A DNA stretch of 64,000 nucleotides, taken from Trichoplax adhaerens. Lineage: Eukaryota; Placozoa; Uniplacotomia; Trichoplacea; Trichoplacidae. The notes beneath the pieces were generated by a model that was given only the letters and a program-made list of their open reading frames with translations, had not been told where the DNA came from and ran no database searches. The position numbers and the translations under genes are program-made. Positions 25,901 to 40,400 of the stretch are shown in pieces (the first letter of the stretch is position 1; each line of letters starts with the position of its first letter). Location of the stretch: contig NW_002060967.1 in the NCBI RefSeq assembly GCF_000150275.1, forward strand, positions 248,001 through 312,000, written 5' to 3'.

Positions 25901-28390
25901 TAGATCAAAATTTCGATTAAAAGTGTATAGAGAATATACTGAACATGTTGTGTTAACTCATATCTGCCTCTAAACCTTTAGACAAAATCTTCGAGTTAAA
26001 ATACTAAATAAGAAGTAAGAAACGTTTGATTTATCCAAGGTAATACGCTGTCTCTAACTATAGTCCTGGCAAATTTGTTAAGTAGGTAAGGAAATATGAA
26101 ATGATCATTCGAAACAGATTAGCAGATAATTTAAGTAAGACAAGCTATTTTCACTTTACCATAATCAATCTATATAGCATAGCTAAGACGTATAGAATAC
26201 TGATTTGGTACTGCAGCTAGCAAAAAGAAAAAGCACAACTTTAGTACAAACTGAACATATGAAACAAGATTTTATCAAGGCAATATTTAATTTCATTTGT
26301 TTTGTAAAAAGTACTATAATAACCCATCGAAATAATCCTTGATAACAAAGAGAACCTATTCATCGCTTTAGATAAATTAATTTCTCCATTTCCGCCAATC
26401 AAGAACATATTAAATTCCGTTACCAAGGATTGGAATGGTAACTACGTTGCAATTTTTTATTTCATGAAATAAATATTAATTATTCATCACTATATTCATG
26501 TAGTTGAATATCTATGAATACTTTTCCATAAAGACTTGTATCGTTTATTAGTTTGTAGTAACTATGGTAAATAAATGTGAATAAGAAATATACGCGTAGA
26601 ATATCTTCCATGTCTGTTATGGCCAGTATGATTGCATTGGTATACTTGAATAAAGGTGATAATGATAGATAACATTTAAACTGCATAGTAGTCTCGAATA
26701 ATCGTTTAAGATAGATGTAAGATAAAAAGTAAGCACCTTTCAGTGTGCACAATAACATAAAATCAACGTGAGTACCATTTAATTTATACAATTGTCGAAC
26801 AATATTTGTTAAATAGCAACATTATTCTTTCTAAAATGTATTATAGCTGAAATAGCCATCTGGCTTAAATTAATAATGATATCACTTCTTTCTATTCTAA
26901 GACAACATATTAGTAAGTATTCTTTTTGCAAGTAGCTCGGATCACCGTCACCAAGGATAATACAGTTTCACTTTCTTATAGTACACTTTCATTTTCTTTA
27001 AAATTAAATGGTTCTTTGTCCTATTTTTTTATTTGTTCAAGAAATGAAAAACGGCATAGTAATCAATGTGTTGGTATCATGACAAAGATTTGTTAATAAA
27101 AGTAATAAGATTTTTATACAAAAGAAGTCAGTTGTACTTTACACTGAAAGAATCTTCTATTGTTTTAAATAATGTCCAACTAATTTAAAACATTTCTCAA
27201 GTCTTAAGCGCCTATTGCATTGATTGAATGAAGAGAGGGAGGAATAACTTTGAAAGTGTTCAATTTCACAATCATAATATTCAATATTGGATCCATAGCT
27301 GGAATTTTTATAGATTGCTTGAAATACTCCAATGGGTAATTGATCATTGCTGTTAGCTGTAAGTGTATCAAATAAAGCAAAATTTATTTAGTTTACTATG
27401 AACAACGTAGATGCTTTTTTAAGTCCTAGCCTTTAATTAATTCATAACAATGACTTTAGGTAGCTAGAATACTTTATTTTTTGAAGTCTTAATTTATTTC
27501 TGTCAGTAAAATAGGTTATAATGTATGCTTATGATAATAGTATTGTTAGCTATGGTCATTATATTATTGAATAGATGTCCATGCCACAGTATCCTATGCA
27601 AGCTAGAAGTAAAGCGAAATGTCCTTAATAACTAGGCATATTTATCATTTCCGTTACTTTACTGCATCAAGATACATCATGACACTTTATTGAGTAATTC
27701 ACACGCTGATATATGCAGATATTTCCTTATTTCTAGCGATTTGTCAGTTGTCAAAGGTTAAATCAATGATCGGTTTAAACGGGTGATGGATTTATATCGG
27801 TCTACTAGACTTGACAAAGGTATACAGTACTTTATAAGTATGTGAATGAATTACCACCTATCCTAATGACTACCACATACTTTGATGAATAAAAGTCACC
27901 TTAGATGCATCTTCTTATAGCATAATGATTTGATTCTGTTGCGAAGATCAGTTGGATAAAAGTCCTCCTGTATTGATAATATCTAGAATATAAATAATCT
28001 GCCATACACGATTCATAGGCATGTTGTAATACAGTATGCCGTAATGATACATTTCACTGATTGATTTAAGCGTCTATTCAAAAGGGAAACACTCAATATC
28101 TTTATTACTTTTTACATGGCAGACCCTGGACGGGATTACTGATTCGATAGGCCTATTTTACATCATACGCGTATAACCTCTTGAAGAGAGATTTGAGGCT
28201 TATGACGCAGATTTTACGTGGACGGTATTTGTTCCACTTTCATGATTTGTTTCCATAGTCAAGGGAAATTAGCCTACTTTTAAAATATACTAGATAATTT
28301 TTAAGGTGAATCTCTGCTATACCTTAGTTATCTTATAGGTAGACAGCTGAATTTTCGGTTAATCATATACATCATGCTACCACACTCGCG
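22930..28390. other. Gene-poor AT-rich interval
   Basis: After the dioxygenase stop I find no exon with recognisable protein content on either strand. The open frame at 26480-26791 (minus) is hydrophobic and AT-driven and has no family signature. Short TTA/ATT runs occur near 23810-23880. The interval would include the dioxygenase 3' UTR, whose end I cannot place. Confidence 0.45.
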
Positions 28391-28394
28391 CTCT

Positions 28395-30520
28395 TTGTTG
28401 TTGTTGCTATACTTCCATTTGGTTCGTCTAATAGTAGGGAGGACGAACTATCCTCCATCAAGCTATCTACCATCTTCTAGTCCAATGTACAACTGGAACT
28501 ATTTTCCTATAATCTTACAACTTTAATATTGAGCTCATTTTGGGACTGTTCTCCAATAAGTTAAAGATAAGATGTTATTAGGAGATATTATAACGCACAT
28601 GATGCGGGATATGATGTAAGAAATAACATTTAACTGTAACTTGTATGCCAGTTTAATGGTGTTGAGTTATCAGGCTCAGTACGCCACGGTACCATAGTAC
28701 TTCGACTGCAGAAGCGAGCAATGGATCAAGTGAGGTTTATTTTGTTGGCCTAATTCTGTGTTGTGAGAAACTGTGCTTTAGGTGAATACAGAACAATTTC
28801 TTTACCATCTTCTAGTCTAATATACAACTGGAACTATTTTCCTACAATCTTATAACTATAATACGGTATTGAGTTCATTTTTGGCCTTTTCTCCAACAGT
28901 TTAAAATACACTTGGCAATTTTTTATGGCGAATCTCTACTATGCCTTAGTTACCTGGTAGGTAGGCTATTGAATTTTTAGTTAGTTATTGATATCTACAC
29001 GTCATATGTGCTGTACAGTAGCAGCAGTGGTATTGATTGTTGTTGCTACCATGCTTCAATTTGGTTCGTCTAATAATACCAAGGACCAATTATCCTCTGT
29101 TAATTAGCTATCTACGATTACTACACCCTCTTCTAGCTCAGTTTACCACTGGAATTATTTTGCCACATTCTTATCACTTTCATATTGAGTTCCTTTTCGT
29201 GGCTTTTCTCCAACAGATTAAAATACACTTGGCAATTTTCGAGTCGAATCTCTGCTATGCCTTGGTTACCTTGTAGGTGGGCTAGTTAATTTTCAGTGAA
29301 TTATACACTTTATGAGTGCGGTGTAGTAGTTGTAGTAGTAGTAGCACACTTGCTGCATTCAGTGTTGTTGCTGCCATGCTTGAATTTGGTTCGTCTAATA
29401 ATATCGAGGACCAACTATCCTCCATTAATTAGCTGTCTACGATTACTACACCCTCTTCCAGCCCTGTTTACAACTGAAATTATTTTTCCACATTCTTATC
29501 ACTTTTGTGTTGAGTTCATTTTAGGAGCTATTCTCCATCAGTTTAAGCTACATAGACAATTTTCAAGGCAAATCTCTAGTTCTCTTGTGAGTAGGCTACT
29601 AAATTCTCAGTCAATCATACACTTTATGAGAGCGGTGTAGAGTACTGCAGTAGTAGTACAGTAGTGGTAGCACACTCCATTTATTGTTGTTGCTGCGATG
29701 CTTGAATTTGGCTCGTCTAATGATACCGAGGACCAACTATCCTCCATTAATTAAGCTATCTACGATTACTACACCCTCTTCCAGCCCAGTTTACAACTGA
29801 AACTATTTTTCCACATTCTTATCACTTTCATATTGAGTTCATTTTGGGGCTATTCTCCATCAGGTTAAACTACACTTGGCAATTTTCAAAGGGAATTTCT
29901 GCTATGCCTTGTAACATTATGATCTCATATAGAAGATGCCTAGTATAGTAATATCCTAATATACGAATACTTATCGTATACCATTCAAATACTGTATTGC
30001 ATTACATTCATAACATACGACATCATGACGACATGCTATAAAGACATCATCTCAATCTCATCTAAAACCTATAAATACCCTTGTAAGCTAACTCGTTAGT
30101 TCGTTCTTGCTATCTCAAATACCTTATCTATAACAACCATATCATTGTTAGCCTATAACTTGTATCTCAATAAAATCCTTGATACCTTCTATCATCGTCT
30201 ACCTTCAAATACTTTACGCTACTTCAAGAAGATATTATTACATGCCTTAGCTCTCTTGTACTGTAGGTGGGCTACAGAATTTTCAGTCAATCAAACCCTT
30301 TATGAGTGCGGTGTAGTCGTAGTAGCAGTGGTAGCCTACTTGCTGCATTCATTGTTGTTGCTGCTGTGCTTTAATTTGGTTCGCCTAATCATACCGAGGA
30401 CCAACTATCCTCCATTAATTAAGCTATCTCGTACCATTTCTACACTCTCTTCCAGCCCAGTTTACAACTGGGCCTATTTTCCTACAATCTTCCAACGTTA
30501 ACCTTGAGTTCATTGGGGAG
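28395..30520. repeat. Tandem array, ~325-bp unit, about six copies, two interrupted
   Basis: The anchor TTTGGTTCGTCTAAT followed by GAGGACCAACTATCCTCCATT occurs near 28420, 29059, 29385, 29707 and 30376. A partial unit at about 28790-28990 lacks the anchor. Each full unit carries CCTCTTCCAGCCCAGTTTACAACTG, TCTTATCACTTTCATATTGAG and TCTGCTATGCCTTRGTTACC blocks, and ends in a GTAGTAG-rich stretch before the next GTTGTTGCTG. The 29059-29707 units are spaced 322-326 bp. Unrelated sequence at about 29930-30235 interrupts the last step. Open frames here are by-products of the repeat. Confidence 0.88.
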
Positions 30521-33500
30521 GTGAAAATTTTTCAAGGCGAGCCTGCCTGCAACAGTGATTGACCACGTTAGGCCGGTCACGTCATTGAATGTCAACCTGG
30601 GTCCCAATAATAATAGAATTGGTAATAATTGACAGTCGGCGTACTGTACCAATTCTTTCTGGTATCGAAGGTGGTTTATTGACTAAGGCCGTCATACAGT
30701 TATAAATGGTATAGTAGATTGTATGGCCGTTTAGCATCGCCAGGATTCATTATGGTTTTACAGTACTGTATTCTGCGTCCAAACGTCCCCACTAGTCCCC
30801 AGCGCATTTTGTCAATTTTTGTCAACGTACCAAAACCAAATCGATCAGAGTACCGCCGCCATCAGTTTGTTGCATTTTGTTAGCATTCAATGCTGCATTG
30901 GCACTGGGACGCCTTGTAAGCTAGAGCAATCGGACGATTGGTTCACCATCCGTAAGCACTGGCATCGAAAGTGCTGTGAGGTAAGCTTGTTTTCAGCCCA
31001 AACTATCACATAGAATGGTATCATCAACCCGTTGAAAGGTATTATGGCTACAATGACTTGTTTCGTTGCCACTGTTATAAGAAGGAGAGAAAAGAGTCCA
31101 ATCATTGTATAGACAATCGCACTCGAACACTATTGACTTGAAAATGATTCAAAATTGCAAATTGATAACTTGACGATAGAATGGACGTAGAAATGACTAC
31201 CAGCAACCGTCATCATCATCATCGATACTTTACAGTAGACGATTGGTAACTTGGCTGCATTGAATTCTCCATCCATAGTTGGTACTGTCGCTTCTGTTCG
31301 ACGTATTGTTATGTCTAACCTTGACCACCCTACTTATGCCATTGAATTCAACCTCGAAAAAGGAGAGATAGAGAATAGACGACTGAAATTACAGCACAAC
31401 CAAATTAGGCATTTTCAATCCTCCAGCACCTTATTTTTCACCGCTGATTCTACGGTGCTGTAGCATACCTACTGTATTTGAGATATATCAGGGTCCACTT
31501 CGGGTTATTAGCCCCAAGACAGACACAATATTGTAAAAAATGATAACTATCCCAACTCATTCGCAATACTCTTATTACCCGTACTAATATTATCCTGCGT
31601 GCAACAGTCAAATCTCCGGAGTATTCAGCTTTGAAATAGAAAGATTATACTAACACTACTAAACTAAAAAGTATCTTGACATGAGTGTTTCCATATCGCT
31701 TTACCGACGCTACATTTTTGAACGCTATCAGTTTGTAACATTGTGTATTCTCAAATTATAATAATTATTAACGTTTATGCTAGGCTCGGTAGACTGGACG
31801 ACACTAGACGAATAACTTAATAACGATTACTGTAGACTGTAGAGTATGGGACTAGCAGTCTTGTTCTTCGGTGCACAGCTGTTTACTACTACTTCACAAT
31901 ATCCATTGGGATTTGCGATGCTGCGCTCGTTATGATGTATTTCACATTTCACTCAACGTGCCATTCGTTGTAAATCAAACTATAATAAAAATATGAAATT
32001 GCCCTATCAATTGATGAATTGATAATTGCAGAACGCAGGGGGGGGGTACACAATGGCCCCTCTCCCCTTTTCAAAAAAGTCCCTGCAATGCCTATTATGC
32101 TAGGCGATGGTCAAATTTGGATCGCTCTGCATCCCTTTGAATATTCTTTACTCTTTAAAATGAAATCTTGACGTTGGTATGATTGACTGTATCCAATGTG
32201 TACAGTACTTGCGTAAATAGATCCATTTTAATCCATTTATGATGCTCTAGTTTTATCACCAGCATGATTTTGTATTGAAAGCAAGTATGTACATTGTACA
32301 CTACTAGTGCACTGTTGCACATTAATCCAGACGTATTTGGGATACAGTAAAAAGAGTGGGTTTATCACAGGCAGGATGGCAGTTTATTTTACATTTGACT
32401 GCTTCGGCAGTGTATGAGTTGACAGTAGCAATCAAAAACGTTGTCCCTTCTTTAATCATTAAAGTAACCTTTAACTACTCAGTAGTCTGGGATATGTGCT
32501 AATGTCAGTGTTTGAACGAAATAGGCTCAGATAAACAAAAAGAAAGCAAACAATTACAACAAAGCCAGAAATACGCTCTACTGTCAGTAGGCATTATGCA
32601 ACAAATAACAATACTGTATGCAGATGCAATAATACAAACATACAGTAATATGATTTAACGGGTTCAAAATTTTCTACTAGTGGTAGTGAAGAAAAGAAAG
32701 AGGGAAGGACTGTCATTTTTCCTTTCTGTACTGTGTACACTGTAATTTACTCCATATTGTACACGTATGTTGTATTTGAAGTTGTTGTAATAGTACATTG
32801 GCTCTAACAATTCTCATAATACACACTGGGTCATATCTTTGGGAATGGAACGCAATTTTTCGTCAACATGGCGGTATACTCGACAGAGTCTATTGACTAT
32901 AGTGTGCAGTCGAGAAGACGCGAATACTACTTTGGAAAATGAATTATACACTAGTTTTGGTTGTGTATTAATGATGACGACATTGTAGTACAATGTACTA
33001 TTCAGGAGAGTAATGTAGAAAGCATACTGTAGCTCTGGGGAGAAGAAAACTGAACTTGGATAGTAATAATACGGCAGAATCATATGGTTTAGAGCTAAAG
33101 TTGTACAGATTCCTATATCATGACAGTATTTTAGACCATATCCGTCCGATAAGTTTGTGAGCGAATCATTATATACGTCTATAATATTATTATGACTAAC
33201 ATGTAGTCCATGCAGTATCTATCCAATGACGTACAATTAGTTTATTTGCTTGAATTTATTAGTTACCGTTACAAGCCTTACAAAGCTCCCCTAAATGCTG
33301 TTCCAAAGATAGGATTATTTGGTAGAGATGGCTATCACCAAATTAGAATCATTCCGATCACTAATTTAAAGTTTGGGTTGGTCGATGAGATAAAACAAGC
33401 CCATACTGTAGAATAGAATTTGGAACAGGGTAAGCTAACACGCTCATCTTGTGCAATCATTCAGTTCATTGAGTACGATAGGTGGGCATTATCGACACGG

Positions 33501-34350
33501 GTGTAAGAGCCCAAGGTATCAGGGCGGCTAAGTCATTTTGCTGCGTCAATAAACAAATAATAATTCTAATATCACATTCTTTCGAAAACTAGTGGATATC
33601 ATTGAGCAAGTCTGCTGCTATTCACGGACAATCAGTGATGCAACGCAATGACTGCAATCGATTTTAGCAACGTATTTCAACCATCGTCAATCATTGTATG
33701 ATTAAGCTATATTATACGTAATACTGTTGATAACCCACAAGCCTTTAATGGCGTTGTGGGCTCAACAACAACGTGCCATGTCATCAACTACTACATTGCT
33801 GCGCATCTACTAGTCCATGGCCATGTTTCTACTTCTGATAGGCATCTAGAAAGTTTTTCCAACTGGGATTTTTTTGCTGATGATTACGTTGTTTTATTCG
33901 AGTCGTCAAGGTTGCTAAAAATAACGTCAGCTGATTGATGGTCACGTGCTTTTGGGTCTTGCCGTACCGTACCGGTTACAGTACCAGACAGTGTCGAGTA
34001 CAGTACTTAGTACAGTAATAATTGAATCTTCCAGAACGGGTGTCCGGGCTAAGACGTAGGATGTTGGAGAAAGTGGAAGTATGGAAGTATTTTGCGGGGT
34101 TTCTTGAGTCAATTTTATACCAAACGAAAGAGAATAAGTTGATTGACAAGGATCTGTCGTCAAAATTGCTGTACGACGTTTCATTTTTTCATAAATTACG
34201 TTTAAAGACAAACCGTTCTTTCAAAAACTACAGTACCCCCAAAATGGACAGTACTGATACATGCGTCATTGAGTACTATACACTGTACACTACTAATATT
34301 ACGTACTAACACTCGACTAAAAATTCTCACATCAACGGACTGCAATTTCA
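30521..34350. other. GTACTGTAC/TACAGTA-rich block B
   Basis: TACTGTA/TACAGTA words recur near 30645, 30765, 32205, 32625, 32740, 33985-34016, 34250 and 34280. A G9 run lies at 32038-32046. Two open segments look slightly protein-like. One is 30819-30979, ending at GAG|GTAAGC. The other is 31251-31463, with an ATG at 31311 and a stop at 31461. I recognise no family in either and cannot join them into a gene. Confidence 0.5.
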
Positions 34351-34375
34351 AGGAGGTTCAAGATTGCCACAACCG

Positions 34376-34400
34376 GCAGCAGCAGCAGCAGCAGCAGCAA
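34376..34400 (+). repeat. CAG trinucleotide repeat
   Basis: About eight consecutive CAG units end in CAACG. The flanking sequence is open in two frames, giving poly-Ala or poly-Gln with short tails. Splice-like borders exist (TTCAAG before it, GGGTAAAT after it). Coding status is unproven. Confidence 0.85.
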
Positions 34401-37400
34401 CGTCTCCATTTTTGCAACCTATTTGTAATCGCAATTCTACTGGTCAAACCTTTTGCAGCTATTTTGAATTGTGCGCTATGGATGATGACGGGGTAAATGC
34501 TAATCAAGTATTATTGATACATACAGCATGGCCACGGTCGAATTGATTGATTCTTGTTGATATTGTTGATTCGTTAATAGTAGCAGGCTGATGATAGGTT
34601 ATAACACGATGCTTGAAATTCGATCCAGTTGGAGTCCACACTGCATTCGCTAGTGGTTCATCATCAGTGTTGATTGATAATCATGAGTACAGCTAATTGA
34701 CAAGTTTATTCTTTTCCACTCTACATGTATCTCATTTTTTCCATGCAAATGTAGAGACTGTATGAACAGAAAGGCAGTCCTAAACCAATATCAGAATACT
34801 GTTTGAATTAATCATCCACGCGTCTATTCCGTTGTATTGTACTGCAGTAAAATCATCATCCCTCTTCTTTTTATTATAATATAGTATACTTCAACAGGAC
34901 GTACGTCTAGCTAACGACTTCTTTCCGATATTGTCAGTCAAAATGGACTACGACTGCAGTAATAGCCGAAAGATAGTCATGTTATCCTATACCCAAGTAT
35001 CGCTACTGTCCATTGAATGATAACCTTTCCATCAACAAAATCATCATCATACCAATGGATCATTACATCAAAATGCATACTGTCCAGCATTCATTTTAAA
35101 TATAGAAATGTTATAAATTAGTTCAAAGGAATAAAGCACATTCGACCGATCCTGCTTCCAACAACATCATTTTGGATTGTAGTATGATATTGTCAATACA
35201 TGTTGGAGATAGCATATCGATCTACAGTATAGACCACACTACACAAACATTTTCTCGGAAAATGATAACAATTAACAAGATGCTCCTTCCAAAGTTTCCC
35301 TTTCGGTCTCCGTTAGGTAAATGATTAACATTATCTTATCAATACTGTATAGTACCATTCGATTGGGTTTGGATACTGCTTTATCGGATTATAAAGTCAA
35401 TTATATCCAATCATCATGATCGATCCTCGTTGGAGATATATTGTCAACACTGAAATACAAGTGAACAATAATTGACATACTAGCATACACGTATCTTTCC
35501 ATTTGGCTAGACTACCCTCAATAGTGTTAAATTGAAATAGTATTCTACTGAACAGAACTCATGCTTACTACCTATATCTCAATTCTAATACTGTTTTAAC
35601 TTATCGGATTATTTCATCTTTTGCGCTATCGAATTTGAAATCACTGTTGTAGATGCCTACAAAGAACATTCATCGAATCGTTATAGCAATAATATTACTA
35701 TGAATCTAGTCGCTGACCACATCAATAGAAATAATTTGAAATACATTGATCAACCTTTGTTTGCGTTTTACAGCTAGACAAACTACTATTTTCCAGTCTA
35801 TAACATGTACGTGGCTATTATAGTATCATTGTCATGATAGTTTACGTCGCATATTAGATGAATATTGAGAAGACTATAAACTCTCAATACCAAATTATAA
35901 TTGAAAGTTGTGGTAGGATTAACTTACGCGTTTGTAGTTCATTTTATCCTAACTAGATCAAAATGTAAAATATTACTTACCGTAGGATCATCATAATATT
36001 TTTTAGCAAGACCGACATCGATCAATAGATGCATCAATTGAAATGATTTTACCTAGCCTAATGAAATTTGTCAGTAAGATGGAATTGATAATTTCTGTTA
36101 GCTTTTCTTATTACCTAGTCAACGGGTATACTTAATTATAGATTGACTGCAATTGTGGTTAATAAGTGCTATGATGTGACCCAGTTGCTATCAAGACTAG
36201 CTATCATTGAAGGAAAAGATAACCATTGTGATAGCAATAATAATGATGGTAATCATAATTTATAATTTATCATCATTACTGACTTGGCTATTGTTAAAAA
36301 TTATCCTAGACCAACTGTCAGTCTCACCGCTAGTTTAATTATAAACAGAAAGCGATCATTTTAACTGTAGCTTATTTGACTACGAACTTTTCTAAGAATT
36401 TTTGTTATGAAAAACATTTATCCGTATTTGTTATCGAGTTTATTTATCGGTCGTCTGATGCCATCATTATTTATGAGTAAATATGATCACTGATTGCCTC
36501 TAAAAAAGTAGCTCTAATTAAGTACTATGTTGATACTGCCAATATGCTACTGTACTCATTTATTTCATTTGGTCTACTTTCGAGTCGACTAACCAAGATA
36601 CATAATATGACTCTTTAATATCTCAGAAATTGATTTATTGCCATCTTATAAAGAGACTTGAACTTTCATGATTGAACTGTACACCAGTATTTTATGAAAC
36701 ATTCCGATATTATTGCAATTGAAATAAATGGATCAATCATCAGGAATGATAATATGCTTGACAGGATATGATAATAACAGATAACATTTCATTTTAATAA
36801 TAAAGTTATTACTAATAGCATATTCGTACACAATATTTTAAATTCGAATGCTGTCTAAAGAGAGGATGTGAAGGAAAAATCAGTATGCCGGAACCATATT
36901 ACCGCCACACCGTCACTTCTATTCATTGAACATGAGGCTGTTATAATATCATCTATTGACTATCCTTGGTATTGCATCAAAACTGGCTATGTTATGCCAA
37001 GTCCTTTTTCTTTCCTTTCATCTTGTCAAAGCCATCTAAACAGTTTAACATTGTATTTTTTTACACTTGATGATGAATTCGCTATTTTACGGTATTGTTT
37101 TGATGCTGATGTCGTCACGAACCTTACTAGTAGTGATTTGTACCCATTTGATTGTACTGTACTGTAATTGATTGTTAGCTTATTTTCAATTATGGGAGGG
37201 CTAATTTTTCAATTAATTTCGATGAAATAAATATACAGCCACAGATAACAAAATCAATTTTCTAATACGTACGCTAATTTATTTCATATCATTATGATTT
37301 AAACTACTTGACCAACTATTATCATAATTCTAAGAACTTTCATGTCACTTTGATCTCTGCTTCTTTCGATTACTATTGTCTATTTTGTAATATGGATGTT

Positions 37401-37450
37401 ATGAATCTATTTTAAAACGTTCATTGTTTATGATTATTCTTATATTTTAG
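34401..37450. other. Intergenic, no gene recognised
   Basis: The stretch is AT-rich, with stops in every frame and no recognisable exon. The open frame at 36868-37167 begins at GTG rather than ATG and resembles no family. The right end would contain the upstream intron and promoter region of the ORP8-like gene. Confidence 0.45.
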
Positions 37451-37465
37451 TCGGATAAAATACTA

Positions 37466-40400
37466 ATGGCTGGCGCTGATCACGGTCAGCCAAATAATCA
37501 GTCATCGCATAAGGTAAGAACTCGGTTAACAAAAGTTAAAATCGTAAATGTAATCTTCATATTGCAGTAGTTTATATCTCATGATGAGTAATTGAAGCAA
37601 GTTAGAAATACTTGGACCAAATAATATTTTTTATTCCTTGTATCATTTATTACATTTTATTACAGTCGTTTTAAGGTCATCATAGAGGCAATTACATACA
37701 ATGCTGGCTATCTTGAATTTTGTAATGGTTACTTTACATAATAATGACAGTCTGAGTATACACTTTGACTTCAAATTGTTGATATAGTTAATCATTGAAA
37801 TGCCCAATTAAAAAGTCATCGAAACCAATAGGAAAAGATAAATTGTTAGCATATCTGATTAAAACTACAATCTATTGAATGAATTTTTTCATCCGTTTTA
37901 TTTTATTGATATAGAAGTTATTACTAAGTGAGAAAAAAAGCGACGCGCTTTATAACGATAAACTTAGTCCTGATACAGGTAAGTTATCTACAACAAATAG
38001 GGAAGCTACGAAGTTATAGATGATCATTTACTATATTTTAACTTTCATTCACCATATAACAATATAATTAACAACCATGTTAGACCTATTATGTACATTG
38101 TACAGTATTCACACAATACTAGTTGTAGTGTTATTTTGAAATTCTCTCTTAGCTCGGATATATTATGCATTTTAGAAGCATTGAAGTATAATTGAATTAT
38201 TCTAGGGGAATATAATTCATGTTCTGAAGATATGAAACATTTACGACTGCCGCGTCATTCATATTCGGCAGGTCAGGATATACATGCAGGTCATGATTCT
38301 TCAGCTTGCAGTCAAGGTAATAGAGTTGTATTGATAGTGATACATAACGGAGCAAAATGAGGTTACAGCAGCCATTTTTTAAGACAGGTGTTCAAAAGAT
38401 GAATTAAAGAGCTGTAGGGAAAATAAATAGATTAAATTTAGTAACTTCAATTATTAAACTTAGTATAAACTGATTGCGTAAAAAAGCAAACAACAGTTAA
38501 CTACCTTAGGGCGTACTCTGTAAATATGATACGGGATACTAAATAGCAAAGCACCTTTATTGATAATTGTAATAATCCATTTGCCAAAAATTTAATCTAC
38601 TTATGTATCCTTTATGAGCAATTTTCTTGTAATATGGGATCCTTTATTTAATAATATTGACAATTAGAGTAGCTAATTGTTTTTGATACTGGAAAAACGA
38701 TCTTGCTAGGTGATATTTCTACTGAAGATGAGGATGGGCCAGCTTCTTTGTCATTCGATAGGGCCCATGCGGGTAGATATTCCTTTAATTATAAGGTAAA
38801 ATTGTGGACAAATTATGTGGCCTTACTCTAAGCATAGTACTGACTATACTAACTCCTTTTCCCATCTGACAGATTGGCGATAAGAAGTTAAGGAAAGAGT
38901 CTTTTAAGGTATTAATTAATCAAGATTTGGTATTCGCAATGAAATAATCAATTGCATCTAGAAATATTCATAAATTACTATATCATTATATGGGGATAAT
39001 TTAATTTTAGCTATTTTTAATTCTTCAAGTCTCTATACTCTATTCTTAAACTATGCCATCTATTATAAATTTCTACTCGTATTTTATGACTGGTCTTAAT
39101 CTATTTCCACTTTAATTGAGTAGGCTATGAAAATGAATTATAAATTAATCAAAAAGAAGGTGCATGAAGAGTCTTACAGTAGTCTAACTGATCCATCAGC
39201 GGTTATTACCCAGTCTTGGTTAAAGGTTGGTTGATTGAAACAATTTTATTATAGGTTTAGCAAGTCTGATTTGAAGTCCATTATATACACATGTATACGT
39301 CGTATATCAACAACTTTTCAAGCACTACTAAAGATGTATCTTCACTTTATTATTCAGATTCGGGGTTCATTAAAGACCTGGGCAAAGTATTGGTGCGTCT
39401 TAAAACCTGGAGTATTACTAATTTACAAACATCAAAAGGTACTTTGTATATTTCAGTTAGTAAAATGTATTGATCAACCAATCGAATCTGAATTTGAATT
39501 GATAATAAATTTAATTACGTTCTAGCGATCGTACAAAACAATACTTATATCCTAATTTATAGTTCGATTACACACTTGAGCTAATTTATGCTATATTTAC
39601 TAAATTCAAAGCATGAGCAATGGATAGGTACTGTTCTTTTAAACACATGCGATGTTATCGAGAGACCGTCAAAAAAAGAAGGATTCTGCTTCAAGGTTTA
39701 TCACCCATTAGACGAATCAATTTGGGCAACTAGGGTAATATATTTACTATTATAAATCGTAAAAATTCTTCAAGTCTCGATAGAAGTGCTTAAACTTGAT
39801 TATGATTGATTAAATTTTTCATTTAGGGTCCAAAGGGGGAATTATCAGGCTCAATTGCACAACCTATGCCTCGTGACCATCTTATCATTAGAGCAGCAAC
39901 AGAAGAAACTGGTTGATATCTTAATCTTCTATTGCAATTATATTCTTAAGGTATTAATACTCCTTTGTAAGTTAGTTTACTAATTGTTACAAAAATTTTA
40001 TGTAGGGAGATGCTGGATGGATTATATCGAAGTTTCTATCAAATCACGAAACCCTCATCCTCATGTTGATGTTAAAGATGATGCCGCTGATACTCCTACC
40101 CGAGAGGACGTAAACGCTAATGAACCAAAAGAAGACTTTGCAATAAAATACTTAACAGCTAACAAGTACAGAATTTATTGAAGCATAAATTTCAACTTAA
40201 TCTTTTAAACTGCTGTACTTGGATCGTTATCGTAGATTAATAAATTTTAACTTCATGTTATCTGACATGGTATTATAAGCAAGCCATAGTGTTTCATAAT
40301 TGATAATAACATTTTAATACGTTTATGTTTTGTTTTTATCGTTTGATTCAATAGAGATCTAGAAAGAAAGAGAGAATTCTTTGGACTGTCGGTAAAGCTA

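Noticed and set aside
26480-26791. 103-codon minus-strand hydrophobic frame
   Set aside because: The composition is what AT-rich random DNA gives (Leu, Ile, Phe, Tyr). No family pattern, splice context or neighbouring exon supports it.
28395-30520. Open frames at 29037-29276, 29296-29640 and 30145-30501 as a gene family
   Set aside because: They are equivalent positions of a ~325-bp tandem repeat, with frames broken differently in each unit.
34364-34546. Poly-Ala/poly-Gln exon at the CAG tract
   Set aside because: Two frames are equally open, no ATG or matching exon was found, and the flanks resemble no known protein.
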